Counted from the first letter of the stretch, positions 1-11,452 are shown. The stretch: 64,000 bases of DNA from Turnera subulata (GCA_028386065.3 JAKUCV010005492.1:62001-126000); one strand, 5' to 3'. Made by a program: numbers and translations. The notes: generated from the sequence alone by a model not told the origin.

Positions 1-1662
1 GGTGGATCCAGTTTCATGGCGGAGTCTTGGAGCGGTGGTTGTTGCTGTGGTTGCTGGAGGGTGGAAACTAAGGGGGCAGAGGGAGGATGATCGTGGGTGG
101 TTCCTCCTCCTGCTGCTGTACTTCTACTAGTACTAGTGGCCCCGGCCCCAAGTACTTTTCTTCTGTAAAGGGCATCGAGTTCGTGAAAATAGGGGCAGGT
201 CTTGGCATCTTCCGGGCGTTTCTTGCTGCTCTCCTTAACCTTCTTGAAGTACTTGTTGATATTCTCCCATTTCTCCTTGCACCTCTTGGCACTCCTGTTG
301 TATCCCATCCGCTGCATACCGGCAGAGATCTCTTCCCAGAGTGGACCCTTGGGCCCCGCCTCTTGGTATCTTGACTCCAGCCCGCTCCTCAGCTTTATCA
401 ATGCAAGCACTTCCACTTTTGGCCATCTCGAAGAAGACGAAGCAGCAGCTGCCTCTAGGCTTCCCCCGCTGCCTCCTACCACCACTACTCCCTGTTGCGG
501 CGGCGGCGTATGTTCTGGTGCCGCTAAAACTATTTCCGATGAAATGGGCGTTTGATGAACTTGAAGCTGCTGCTGCTGCTGCCGGGGTATTTGGGGTGGT
601 GGTGTTGACTGCGGCTGTGGCGGGGATGGTTGTGGCGCTGATGGAATCTGTGATGGATGCGTTGTGACGGTGATTAATGGTTGTTGCTGCGGTTGTGGTG
701 GGGACGGTGTTGGGATTGCTGTAACTGTTACCGCGGTGGAAGGTAGGTGGATGGTCTGACCAGTAATTTTTTGGAGGAAGGAAACAATAGCAGCGTCTCT
801 ATTGGCAGAAACGGCACGCTCTTGAGCCATCAGTTCATGCTCACGACTGAGTCTAGCCATCTCTTGCCTCTTCCAGGCTTCCTCTCTGATCATCCTGTCT
901 TGTTCTCTCTTCTCAATCGCCTCCAAGAACCTCTGTTGCATCGCCTCTTGCTTCTGCATGACCTGTTTCATTAGCCCTTCAAAGAATTCCATCATCCGCC
1001 GCGTCTCCCCCTTATTTGACGACGACGATGACTGCCTCTTACGTTTCCGGCTAGTACCCGCGGCCATGCTCGGCGGTGGCCGTCCTTCCATCTCTTCATC
1101 GTCGTCATCCTCATCGTCATCTTCCGAGCTCCGAGAAGAAGGATAGCCGTCCGAGGAGAAGCTGATCCCGGCAGAAGCTGCTGGCGGGGCAATACGGGTG
1201 CCAAAGTCCGCAGGGAACAAAGAGGAAGAAGCCACGCCCATGTTAGCGGCTGAGGTAGGAGGAGGAGGTTGAGGTTGATGGTGGGGAGGTGGTGGTGGGA
1301 TTCTAACAGAAGCCGACATGGGCAAAGGAATGCCAACAGAAACCGGAGCAACATCCAGAGTAGTACTAGTAGTGGTAGTGGTGGTAGTGGTGGTGGTGGT
1401 GGGGGCTGTTGTGGTGGGTGCAGTCATCGGGTGCAGGTGGGGCGGTGCAGCTGCTGACACGTTAACATCGCTCGCCGGCGCACCACCCATCAGCGCACCG
1501 CTGGTGTTATGCAAGGCCTCCAGTTGGCTGAAAAACCTGTAACTTTTGCCATCCTGACGGCCAGCCCGTCCTTCTTTCGTTCGCTTGTAGTATTTGTGAA
1601 CGTTCTCGAATTTCTCCTTGCATTTTTTGGCACTTCTCTTGTATCCCATCTCCGCTAGCTTT
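1..1662 (-). CDS. GTL1: GTL1-type trihelix transcription factor, exon 2 (3' end outside window)
   Basis: Second coding exon of a nuclear DNA-binding protein; the frame stays open from the splice acceptor (AG at 1663-1664) to the left edge, so the C-terminus is missing. In order on the minus strand: the rest of trihelix 1 (KRSAKKCKEKFEN, near 1620), a long Thr run encoded by ACC/ACT repeats (about 1365-1405), an acidic stretch (EDDDEDDDDEE, near 1100), a basic RKRKRQ nuclear-localisation-like motif (near 1050), a charged coiled-coil helix (about 745-1015, with EAWKRQEMARLSREHE), a Pro/Gln-rich linker, and trihelix 2 (about 150-430, starting RWPKVEVLAL and containing RSAKRCKEKWENINKY). Two trihelix domains around a central helix is the GT-2/GTL1 plan. 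In Arabidopsis GTL1 represses SDD1 and limits trichome and root-hair growth (family knowledge). About 714 residues are encoded here before the edge, more than the usual GTL1 length, because of the low-complexity runs. Confidence 0.93.
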
Positions 1663-2647
1663 CTGTGCCATATTGCAGGGTCATATTATTTTATTAGCGC
1701 ATACATCGTAAGACTACTATTTTTTGCAAAGGATAAAACAAAAGGAGTCACACCCCCTGACGCACATATAGCCGTTTTCTTGTATATATTATTAAAAAAA
1801 AAAATTCCTCTCCCATCTTAATCTAATTCTTGTCAAAAGAAAGAAAAGAAAACAATGGAGATGATGATCTGATGAAGCTAATTAGCTCTCTCCCTCACTT
1901 TCACAGCCCTAGGCCCACTTATTGCTTCTGGTTCTCTCCCTCCCTCCCATTCCTCCCTCCCATAAGTGAATTATCTAATCCTGTTAGTATAATAAGTGTA
2001 GAGAGAGAGAGAGAGGGGAGGGACACCCAAAAAGTGGATTGTCTCAATAGAAACAAAATACTAGGAAATGAAATGAGAGAGAATTGAATCCTATTCCTCT
2101 TGGGATTTTCAATTTGGCCATTGAAACTAACAAAGTGCAAAAGAAAAAAATATATATATAACGAAAACGAGAGGAGGAAGTAGAGGATTGGCTAGAATTC
2201 ATGCAGTGGATCTGCGAAAGATTAGAAAAAAAAAAATTTAAAAAAAAGGAAAAAGAGTGGGGAGAAAAAAAATGGTAAAGATGCCAAACTCGTGAGGTGT
2301 GATGGAAAGACATATAGAAGCCATGTGCGGGTGTTCGCAGAATGAGAGAGAAACGGAGATCTGAACAGCAACAAACAACCCTGTATTACTATTATTATTC
2401 TCTCCACTAGTACCGTGACAAACGAAAATTAGAAAGTATTAATGTTAATGCTTGATAATCAAGTTGTTTTTAATCCATAATTTAAAGAAGTTTAATTGCA
2501 GGAAAAAATTGTAAAAAGAAAAAACAGAAAAGGAAGAGAGAGAAATAAGGAGAAGAAAAAAAGGTTTCAGGTTACGGTGACAGGAGGAGGAGGATGGGTG
2601 ATGATTGCAGGAAGGGTTGGTGCATGAATCTTAGCTAGCTTAGCTAC
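1663..2647 (-). other. GTL1 intron
   Basis: 985-bp intron with GT donor (2646-2647) and AG acceptor (1663-1664), interrupting trihelix 1. It is AT-rich, with several poly-A/T runs and a GA dinucleotide run near 1999-2015. No ORF or RNA gene is supported inside it. Confidence 0.88.
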
Positions 2648-3126
2648 CTGGATACATCTTCCCAGAGCGGGCCTTTAAGGGTTGCATCGCGAAAAGCAGC
2701 ATCCATGTCAGACCTAATCTGGAGGAGCGCAAGAGTTTCTTGACGGGGCCATCTGTTGCCGCTTGCACCACCGCCTGCTCGATCCGCTTCCTCCTCATCT
2801 AGACCACCGCCCGCAGCAGCAGACAGTCTCATGAATTCATCCAAATTGGCCACGCCACTAGTAGAGGTAGCTGCAGTTGCGGGTGGTCGGCTGCTTATGG
2901 GCGATGCCTCTTCTACTACCTGTTGCTGCTGCTGCTGCTGCTCAGTGGCACCAACTCCCATCAGCATGTGGGTCGTTAATGCAGCAGTTGCAGGAGGATT
3001 CCTATCACCTTGTGCTGGTGCTGGTGCTGGTGCTGGTGGTGCTACTCCATAATGGGTTTGAGATTGAGACTGAGATTGGGATTGGGATTGGGACCCCCCT
3101 CCTCCTCCTCCTCCTCCTTGCTGCAT
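2648..3126 (-). CDS. GTL1: GTL1-type trihelix transcription factor, exon 1
   Basis: First exon, 160 codons including the split Arg codon. It begins MQQGGGGGGGG, closely matching the Gly-rich start of Arabidopsis GTL1, followed by alternating Gln-Ser pairs, an Ala-Pro run, a poly-Gln tract (TGC/TGT repeats on the plus strand, near 2920-2943) and VVEEASPISSRPPA, which is the diagnostic GTL1 N-terminal block. Trihelix 1 starts at about residue 124 with NRWPRQETLALLQIRSDMD and is cut by the intron after LWEDVSR. Splicing of AG|GTAGCT (donor at 2647) to CACAG|AAAG joins Arg to KLAEMGYKRS and restores the trihelix without a gap, which fixes both exon edges. The start ATG is the first in frame and is preceded by a pyrimidine/purine-rich leader. 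Orthology to GTL1 rather than a GT-2 paralogue is inferred from the N-terminal block. Confidence 0.93.
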
Positions 3127-4870
3127 CTTCCTTCTTGTTTTCTTTCTTTCTCTCTTTTTTTTTTTATTCTAAAAAGAAAAAAAGAATCTTGCTCTTGCTA
3201 AATCAATTCTCTAGGCTTCTAACGACCCTTTTGTCGATTTGATATTTTCTTGACCTGATGATTGGCGTGTGGGATCTCTCCTCTTCATTCATCTATCTAT
3301 GATAATAATTCATTCATTGATTGCTTCTCTGACCAAGCTTCCGCTTTCTTGCTTGCTCTCCCTCCTCGGGGGAGAGGGCTTGGAAGGAAATGGGATAGGG
3401 GAGAGAATTGAAGAGGAATTAAGAGGAAGGGAGAGAGAAAGAATTAGGAGGGAGAGAGGGGGTAAGGGGAAGCTTGGTGAAAGATGGAGGTGATGTTAAA
3501 AGAACCAAAAAGAGCAAGAGTAGACAACTGGAAAAGATAAAAGCCCACAAAGGGAGAGTTCCTATGAGTTAGTGCTGCCCTTCAAGATTTGATTTTTACT
3601 CTTTTTATTTTATTAATCTAAGCAACCAACAAAAATAGGTTTGTATTTAAAAAAAAAAAGGAAAAGGCCAGCAGAAAAGGAGGATTTAGCAGAAGGGCAT
3701 AATCATCATCAACAACAACTGCACTCTCTGCACTGCTGCAAAGTATGACAGAGTTTAAAAAAAAAAAAAAAGTTGGAAAGAGAAAGAAAAGAAAGATGGG
3801 CTGGAGAAATGGAGAGAGAAAGAGAGAAATGAATGGAGATGACGAATTATGAGGATGATGATGATTAAGAGAGAGAGGGAGGGAGGGGAAGAGAGAGACT
3901 GAGTGTGTATGTGTGTGAGTGAGTGAGTGTGTGATGTTGTTGTTGTTGTTGTGTGAAATGATAAAACAAACAAGATGCTGTGTTGTCAGCGGCTCTCACT
4001 TTGCAGCTAATAATTGTTAAAAACCCGTTTCTACCAATATTTATCAGCATACTAGGAGAGAGGAATATTATTATTGGAAGAAAGCAAAGCACACCCAACC
4101 CAACCCATCCCAACCCAATAGTCTCCATTTTTTTCCTATAATAATGCCATTATTATTATTATTATTTCAGTTTAAATAAAATAAAATAAAGAACAGTTTT
4201 TAGTTTATTTATACACAATTTGAAAAAGAAAGCTCAGGGATCGGGGGCACACAATCTGCCATCCCCACAACAAGTACACACCCATCACCTCATCCCTGGA
4301 GATTAAATTCCAGTGCGATTCATCCCCCCCTCCGCCTCCAGTAATGCTCCAATCACTTATCGTAGGCTCTTCGCCTTCCCTGACGTGCCCAAATTTTATT
4401 TGATCTTCTTCTTTTCTCCTCCCAAAACTGGCAGCACCACAACATGCCCTTCCTTTCCCATTACACAAAAAAAAGAAAACAATATATAAGTAAAACGACG
4501 GCAGATTCTTTTCCCTTTATTGCGATGTTTTACAATACAGAATAAGGTGCCACTGGTTTATTTGAATTGCATTATTTGCAGCTAATATTTTAAACAGGCT
4601 TCTCTTTTTCTTTTCTTTTTTGCAATACTCGATCTAGAGCAATTATGGAAACCCCAAGAATCAGAATTCAGAATATATACGCTCCTACTTAACTATAGTT
4701 TAAAAACAACTCCGCACCAAACCCAAGGAACCAGAAACACAAAACAAAACAATAAAAAGAGCTTATATGCCTTTACTGCGCCAGCCGTCCCCAAACGCAT
4801 ATCAACTCTGCCTGTAATATCTTTCTTTTTTTTTTTTTTTTCCTTTGCCAAAATCTCTTCATGTAATTTC
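3127..4870 (-). promoter_or_regulatory. GTL1 5' UTR and upstream region
   Basis: Upstream side of GTL1, with no gene of its own. It is strongly strand-biased: the plus strand is GA-rich (about 3405-3495 and 3775-3900), so the transcribed strand is CT-rich, as is common in plant 5' UTRs and core promoters. A (GT)n/(TTG)n microsatellite lies at about 3900-3955. A TATAAATA on the minus strand (4206-4213) is a candidate TATA box about 1.1 kb from the ATG, which would need a long leader or a leader intron. The transcription start cannot be placed from sequence alone. The rest, 4214-4870, shows nothing recognisable. Confidence 0.45.
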
Positions 4871-4878
4871 TGGCCTCC

Positions 4879-5345
4879 TATTAGGAGATAAGGATGATTT
4901 GACCATAGGATAGAGTAACCTACCTTTATATTGTACTCATCACATATCATCACACTATTTCGTTCAGTTGTAATACTATTAATATAATAGTAGTGGCCTA
5001 GTGGTAAAGCCTTTAGCCTGCCATCTCTAAGATTTGGGTTCGAGTCCCGGCGCTTCCAGTCAAGCCCCATTATAGTGTGATGTGGTCGAATATGGCCTTC
5101 CACACTGTGGGGTGGTGACCGTTGAGCCCGGGGTCTCCCCGACACTATGACGCGTAGCAGGCGAGGGTGTTCGTTGGTGCCCCGGTGGGCAATCTCTCTT
5201 ATGAGGAGGGTCTAATGCCAGGATGTAACCGGTATTGACCGGGACCTGGACCGACGGGGCGATGATGACACCACTGATGCCTTTTTTTCTTTCAACAAAA
5301 AAAAAGTAATACTATTAGTATAATACAAAGTATAGGAGACTATTT
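4879..5345 (+). mobile_element. Copia-1, 5' LTR remnant, split by a SINE
   Basis: Begins TATTAGGAGATAAGGATGAT and runs through TTGTACTCATCACATATCAT. The same text recurs at 13254 onward, next to the end of the Copia-1 RNase H region, so the two are the LTRs of one element. The 5' copy is interrupted at 4990-5305 by a SINE and resumes at 5326. Its last part and the primer-binding site are not visible, so this end has been eroded or deleted. The first bases are TATT where TGTT would be usual. Confidence 0.7.
4990..5305 (+). mobile_element. tRNA-derived SINE, full length
   Basis: A 316-bp retroposon with an internal pol III promoter: A box TGGCCTAGTGG (4994-5004) and B box GGTTCGAGTCCC (5037-5048), spaced as in a tRNA gene, followed by a tRNA-unrelated body and a T-rich then A-rich tail (about 5280-5305). 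It is flanked by a 20-bp target duplication with one mismatch (4970-4989 and 5306-5325), showing insertion by target-primed reverse transcription into the Copia-1 LTR. It is not a functional tRNA: the region between the boxes does not form an anticodon arm with matching acceptor ends. A truncated relative lies at 23975-24120. Family name not assigned. Confidence 0.85.
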
Positions 5346-5800
5346 AGAGTGGCATTTAGAGTGGTTGAGTTATTCTCAGAATATCTGTTTCTAAATGGTA
5401 GCGGAGTCTTCTTGTTTCAATGGCAACTGACTAAAAAATTCGGAGATCTTTCCCTCAAGTAAAACCTCCTCTTTCTCTTTTCTATGAGGGTCAGCCACTC
5501 AAAACACCATTTTTTATGCAGCCACTCACCCTTTGTCATATGCTCATCATCATATCTCGATCAAACTAGAGTCGTTCCTAGTTGGTCTGGGAGTCTTGGG
5601 TTATATTACAAGAGCCATCAAAATACACATGGCCTTGCAAAGTTGCAATGACTCAAGCAACAACCTGATGAGCCAGCCTTACGTTATCTTAGTCGGGCCA
5701 GGAGGCATGCTGATGAGATGACTGCCTCAAGTAAGTTATTCTCTACTAATGACTTTAATATCTATGTCTTTAGAAGTCCCAAGTTAGAATATAAAACCAC
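5346..5800 (+). other. Degenerate Copia-1 leader and gag start
   Basis: Lies between the 5' LTR remnant and the first recognisable gag text. Short ORFs here have no recognisable domain. By position it should be the leader and N-terminal gag of Copia-1, but the sequence is too decayed to confirm. Confidence 0.35.
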
Positions 5801-7610
5801 TTGTTTCTTCCCTTCGAGCATGGCCGGAACCTGCCACCTTTTCTGAGCTTCAGGGCTTTTTCAGTGAGTCATGAGTTTATATATGACGATACAATGAAGT
5901 CGTTGCACATTGATGTCACACCATCATCTACAGTCACACCTCTGCAACCTTTATCTTCTACCACACCCGCCGTCAATGTGATGCAACGGACCTTGTATAG
6001 AGAAAATAATCGTGGTCGTGGGGGCAAGAATGGATATCATGGACGTGGGCAGAGGTGGTCGAGGAGTAGGTCATGATGACTACCGCAATAACTGGTTACA
6101 AGAATCACCTATTCGAGTTCGTTACCAGATTTCTGGACGACAAGGTCATATTGCAGCATAATGTTATAATAGGAAGACCACATTCCAACCCAGTGCTCAT
6201 ACTACTAAATAGGTGTCGTCCACTCCTAGTGCTTATACTCCATCCACATGGTTCGCAGACACTAGTGCCAGCCATTATGTTATACCATAATTTCAATAGT
6301 ACGATGACTATCATGGTACTTATTCCCTACAAGTAGGTAAGAGTGCAAATCTTCATACGTATTGGTTCTCAAAACTTTCTCTACAACCTCTAAACCATTT
6401 CGATTAACTAATGTTCTGTATGTTCCTGATATAACTAAATCCCTTTTTTTTTACTTCAAAAATTCACCAAAGGCAACAAAGTTGATAAGGGTCGCGCATT
6501 GATGACCTTTATCAACTCTCTCCAGCCTAGTTCGTAGTTGGTTAGAAACTTACATTGTTATGCGTATGGAACCCCAAGTCTGGCATAAGAGCTGGGCCAC
6601 CCTCATCACAGAATCCAACAGTAAATAATCAATTATAGTTCTTTACCTGTTCAACATCCAAAAGAGTGTTCTTTATATCCTTATTGTACCATAGGAAAAG
6701 AGTTTAGAAAGCATCTTTTTTTTTTCAATAATCGGGCTACAAGCCCTTTAGAGTTAGTGTTTAGAACGTTTGGGTATCATCTCCTACATCCAGTTGTGAT
6801 GGTCATCTTTATTACCTTGTTTTCATTGATGATTTTAGTAAATTCATTTGGTTTTATCCTCTTAACTTGAAATCTGATGTCTTCTTCATTTTTACATTTT
6901 TCTAAAGACAAGTAGAATGACTATTTGACATGAAAATTAAGGCCACACAAACTGATTAGGATGGAGAATTTAGAAAATTACACAAACTTTTCAAAATAGT
7001 GGCATTCAATACCGCATTATGTGTTCACATGCACACGAACAATAAGGTGTTGTTGAAAGACGACATAGACATATTGTTGAAATAGGTCTTACTCTCATGG
7101 TCACAGCTCATATTCCACCACAATTTTGGCATTTCGCTTTTGAAATAGCCATCTTTTTAATTAATTGATTGCCTACACCAGTGAACAACAATGTCTCTCC
7201 TTATAAAGTTCTTTATTGACAAACTCCTGACTACTCCTTTTCGCGAGTCTTTGGCTGTCTTTATTCTATTTAAGGCCTTATAACAAGCACAAAATTGATT
7301 ATTGATCAACCTCAAGTGTGTTTTTAGTAAAAACATACCTCCAATCATATCTAATATCGTTGTTATGATTATTGCAATAAACGATTTTATAATGCCAGAC
7401 ATGTAATCTTTCATGAAAATATTTTCCCCTTTACTCTTAAACATGATGAGATAAGATCAAACCAGTGATTAAGGATTCTTGGAGTTTTGTACCACTCACT
7501 ATGTTCTTTCCTTCACTCTAGCAAGGAACGTTTCCTATTACCACTTCTCTATCGAACCATAATCCTGGTCCTTATACACTCCTAGTAGAACTTGTTGATA
7601 CCTTGCCATA
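5801..7610 (+). pseudogene. Copia-1 gag-protease-integrase, decayed
   Basis: Broken plus-strand frames of a Ty1/copia polyprotein. Recognisable blocks in order: gag tail with SHEFIYDD (near 5865), a basic Arg-Gly stretch (GRGGKNGYHGRGQRW, near 6020-6060), the aspartic protease signature as WFADTSASHYV (near 6250, Asp-Thr-Ser in place of Asp-Thr-Gly), integrase core text FIDDFSKFIWFYPL (near 6820-6865), and the integrase C-terminal region RVFGCL (near 7243) and YNARHVIFHENIFP (near 7400). Many stops and frameshifts separate them. The frame is cut at 7611-7615 by the nested Gypsy element and resumes at 11453. Confidence 0.8.
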
Positions 7611-7615
7611 CTCTT

Positions 7616-8593
7616 TGATACGACAAACGCCACTAGACAGAACTAGGAGCACCTCCGTCTAAATCAATCGTCCTAAAATCTCGAATCAAATCAACTAAAT
7701 ATTTACTGCAGCACCCCTCCACCTCAAAACACACATGGGTTAAGTAACAAAGGGAATAAAAAGTACAAGGAACCTTGAAAACGCCTTATATAATTGCTAC
7801 CTGATAAGTAATCTTAATTCCTAAAATAAACAAAGAAAGAATAATCTCACTTGAAAGAGTAACAAGGTCAACGACTCGAGGTATGGATAACCTCAAACTT
7901 TTATTTATGAATAATGATGTTGGTCCCCTGAAAAATAATATAAAGACACCCTATTTATACTAGCTATAGGTCGCCCACACCCTTAACCTAAACCTAATTG
8001 GATTGGACTTTATAAATCCAATGACATAATGGACTTAGGCCAAAATAATAAATAAATAATAAAATAAAAGGACTTGCGTGAATAGTAGCCGGCTTGCTAT
8101 AGTAGCGCGTGAACAGTAACTTGCTACAGTAGCATGTCAACAGTACCACGTGGACAGTAACCGACCCAACAAAATAAAATAAAATAAACAACATCTAGCC
8201 GAAATTTAATTAATTAAAACAATTCATGTCGGCTAATATAACTAAATAAAAATAAACCCAAGTCGACATTCGCCTATGTGAGCCCAAAGTTGACTCCTCC
8301 AATGTGTGCACATACTTGGACATCTCCGTAAGCTCCACTGCAAGCTTGATCACCATTTCCTCTAAAATTTCCTGTGAGAACGAATCTTGGACATGATTCT
8401 TAAAGTTAGCTTCTGAAAATGAGCTTTGTGCTTGTTGGAATATGTCATTGAGTTTGGAACCATCGGCATGGTTCAGTCGTCAATGCCATCTCCGTGCTTG
8501 TCATTGTCACCTCCAATGTAGCCTTGGCGTGCATCATTCTTCAAGTCTCCTAGCTTGCCTTGGCGAGTTTTATACCTTCGATGGTTGGCAACA
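7616..8593 (-). repeat. 3' LTR of nested Gypsy element
   Basis: 978-bp LTR, the longer of the pair. It contains a minus-strand TATAAATA (7952-7959) and, about 130-210 bp upstream of it, six degenerate copies of an AACAGTA-type motif (8089-8163). The segment 7734-8293, with the TATA box, is missing from the other LTR. Confidence 0.75.
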
Positions 8594-9059
8594 TTTCCTC
8601 CTTTCTAAAAAAGATTCGTCCTCAAATCGAGTCAAAAGGAGAAAATTCAGCAACATTGGAAGTAGTATGAACCCTATACATACCTTGTGAATCAAACATT
8701 ATGCACAGAAGATCAAGCTTGTGGTGCCTAGCTTCTCCTCCCGGATCAAGCAACATGGGACTAGCATTCGTTTGTTCCTTCCTAAAGAATAACTCAATAG
8801 CATGCATATCAAGTAATGTATTTAGAAGATAATCAATACAGCAAGCATATAAATTAGCATCATGTTGTCCAATCTAGGCAATATAGTCATAGAAAAGGAA
8901 CTTAACACATGATGCTCCTTTTTAGTTTTAATTGGAATTTGTTCCCTAGATGTAAGTTCTAATGCTTGTATAGGCACCATTCCCTTAGGATAAGCATTCC
9001 TATAAACCTGGAAAAGAAAAAAAAAACACAACTAGAAAGAGAAGGATTAAGGTTAGCTT

Positions 9060-10215
9060 GAATAAAAAAAACTCCTTTGTACTAATTTTGTACCAAAGCT
9101 CAAACAACCATCTCTTTCCCTTATATGCAACCCTCACATCTCTCTCTTTTGTAAATAAATTATGTTTCTTTTTACTCTCTCTCTCATTTGAGCCTTTTAA
9201 CATAATTTCTTTATAGGTTTCTTTGCTCTTTCTTCTTCTCTCCACAATGTCGACTCCTCTCTCTTTGCTCTCAGCCTTCCTCTCACGCTTTCCTTTTGCA
9301 ACGCTCTCAACCTTCTTCTTAAGCTCTCCTTTTGCAAGGCCCTCGGCCTTTCTCTCTTCCTCACTAAGTTTTTGTTGCATTTCAACCTTCTCTTATGGTA
9401 TTACCTCCGCAATTTTCTGAATATGTTTCTGATCCTCACAGACCTATTGTGGAGACAATATTTCTGATCCCTACAGTAAATGAGTACATGTTCTTACCCA
9501 TCAAGAACCACACGCCTGTCATACTGCCAAAGGCTACCAAGTAATATGTGACAAGTAAGCATAGGCACAATATCACGCAACACTTTGTCAGAATACTTGC
9601 CAATGGAAAAAGAAACAAGGACTTGTTTAGTTACCTTAATCTCTCCCATGTCATTCGTCCTTTGTAGCCAATAAGGTTTAGGATGTGTCAAACACTTCAA
9701 TCCAAACTTTTTCACCATATATGTACTCACAATCTTAGTATAGCTTTCCCCATCACTTTTTACGCAACAAAACTTCTCGTTACAAAGCATCTACCATAGA
9801 AAATATTCTCACTCCTTTTAACTGCCTCACTATTCTTTTGAGCTTCAATCAATTTTTTAATTCCTGCAATAACTTCCTTCAGGAATTTTTTGAGTTCACT
9901 AATCTTGATCCCAATTTTGTCATGCTTGTTGCTTTGGAAGCTTTCATCAGCACGATCAGTTCTACTAGCTTGATACTCCTCTCTTGCATAATCTTCTTGG
10001 CCGGCGTAGTATCTTCCTCTTTCATTGCGTCCTCTTCCTCCAATTTCGTCACGACGCCATACTTCATCTCCATACTCATCAAACTCATCTTCATCATAGC
10101 TATAGTGCACAGGAGTTGATTTTCGGGCTTTCTGCCTCCTCTTCGCACTATTAGCTGATGCCTCTCTGCGCCGTTCATCATTGTAACTCCCTTTAATGTA
10201 TCTAAAATATTCCAT
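9060..10215 (-). pseudogene. Gypsy gag fragment and aspartic protease, decayed
   Basis: Broken minus-strand frames. The upstream part (9760-10215) is a charged Arg/Glu/Asp-rich gag segment that starts MEYFRYIKG and has the acidic-basic block YDEDEFDEYGDEVWRRDE; the core retrotrans_gag domain and the CCHC zinc knuckle are not seen. It runs into a retroviral-type protease (9494-9790), recognised from SYTKIVSTYMVKKFGL, KVTKQVLVSFSIGKY and CHILLGSLWQYDR, where the active-site region reads KSDGES. A Lys/Glu-rich linker (9000-9380) follows, typical of the segment before reverse transcriptase in this Gypsy type. Between about 8600 and 9000 no polymerase domain is present. Confidence 0.72.
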
Positions 10216-11034
10216 GATGTTAACCTGAAAAACGCGCTAGTAGAAAAAAACTTCCCTCACCACTCCCTTACGTATATCACTCAAGAATTAGATTGTTTGC
10301 TCTCATGTTTGAACTCAATGCGGCTATAGGGTGTAAACACTCTGTCTTTTACCTCTCCTGATTCTTGCTTTGTTTATTCGTTGGGATTAAACCAAACTTG
10401 AACAAATAAACAACTACCTGCAACCAATTCATGAAAGAAGTAAACAACAACCTAATGAAAGAAAAATATAGCACAATTCTAGAGGCAAATATCAGCACTA
10501 GTAAAGAAATTATAAGCACAAACAAAGATGACTTATACTGCACGTGATGATTTTTGTAACGTTGAGCAATATGACACAAAGATCACTCAATTAGAAAAGC
10601 TAAAAGAAAACGGACAACAAACAAATAAGAATGCAAGAAATAATTCCAACTAGGTAATCAATAATCCAACCCTGCCGAAAACAACGTCAATCTCACAAAA
10701 AATTTTCTGCTGCACACCTCACCAAGGTGTTGTCAACTTTTCTTCCTTCTTCTCTTTTCTTTTTCTTTTAATATAATATCAACTGTAACAAGGATAATGC
10801 TTTTTTTTTTAACAACAACCACGGATGAACAGTAATAAGTGAACAGTAACGATAAACAGCACGCGATGACTAGTACTCGATGAACAGTAACGATGAATAG
10901 TACAATGAACAGTACTCGAAGAACAGTAATTCGACACTTTTTTAAAAAAAAATTGACAAAACAACAAAAAATTTAGAGAATAGAAAAGTAAAGATACGTA
11001 ATTGAACTTGATACCTAAGCTCCCCTACCAAAGA

Positions 11035-11452
11035 TGATATGATAACACCACTAGACAGAACTAGGAGCACCTCCATTTCAATCAATCATCCCAAAATCTC
11101 GAATCAAATCAACCAAAGATTTAGTGCAGTATCCCTCCACCTCAAAACACTCCTCCAATGTGTGCACATACTTAGACGTCTCCTTAAGATCCTCTCCAAG
11201 CTTGATCTCCTTCTCTTGTTGAATTTCTTTTGAGAAGGAATCTTGGACAGGATTCTGAAAGCGATCTTCTGAAAATAAGCTTTGTGCTTGTTGGAATATG
11301 TCCTTGAGTTTGGAACCATCGGCATGGTTGAGTTGTCAATGCCATCTCCATGCTTGTCATTGTCGCCTCCAATGTAGTCTTGGCATGCATCATTCTTCAA
11401 GTCTCCAAACTTGCCTTGGTGAGTTATGTTATGCCTATGATGGTTTGCATCA
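11035..11452 (-). repeat. 5' LTR of nested Gypsy element, internally deleted
   Basis: 418-bp LTR matching both ends of 7616-8593 but lacking about 560 bp in the middle. The junction is within CTCAAAACAC|TCCTCC at 11150/11151. The missing part includes the TATA box, so this copy should be unable to start transcription. Confidence 0.75.

Larger units (their letters stand above)
7616..11452 (-). mobile_element. Nested non-autonomous Ty3/Gypsy element
   Basis: Minus-strand LTR element inserted in Copia-1 pol. LTRs lie at 7616-8593 (3') and 11035-11452 (5'); on the plus strand they start TGATA and end CA. Flanking pentamers CTCTT (7611-7615) and CTCTC (11453-11457) fit a decayed TSD. Just inside the 5' LTR, TGGTAGGGGAGC matches 9 of 12 bases of the usual tRNA-Met primer-binding site. 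The interior encodes only gag N-terminal text and a protease; reverse transcriptase, RNase H and integrase are absent, so it could move only with help from another element. Confidence 0.8.

Noticed and set aside
1269..1542. Plus-strand ORFs over the GTL1 exon
   Set aside because: Mirror images of the codon repeats in GTL1; the minus-strand frame carries the trihelix domains.
4990..5062. tRNA gene
   Set aside because: A and B boxes are present but no complete cloverleaf is visible, and the sequence continues into a SINE body with a tail and a target duplication.
4693..5145. 150-codon minus-strand ORF
   Set aside because: Spans the junction between Copia LTR and SINE on the antisense strand; a chance frame.
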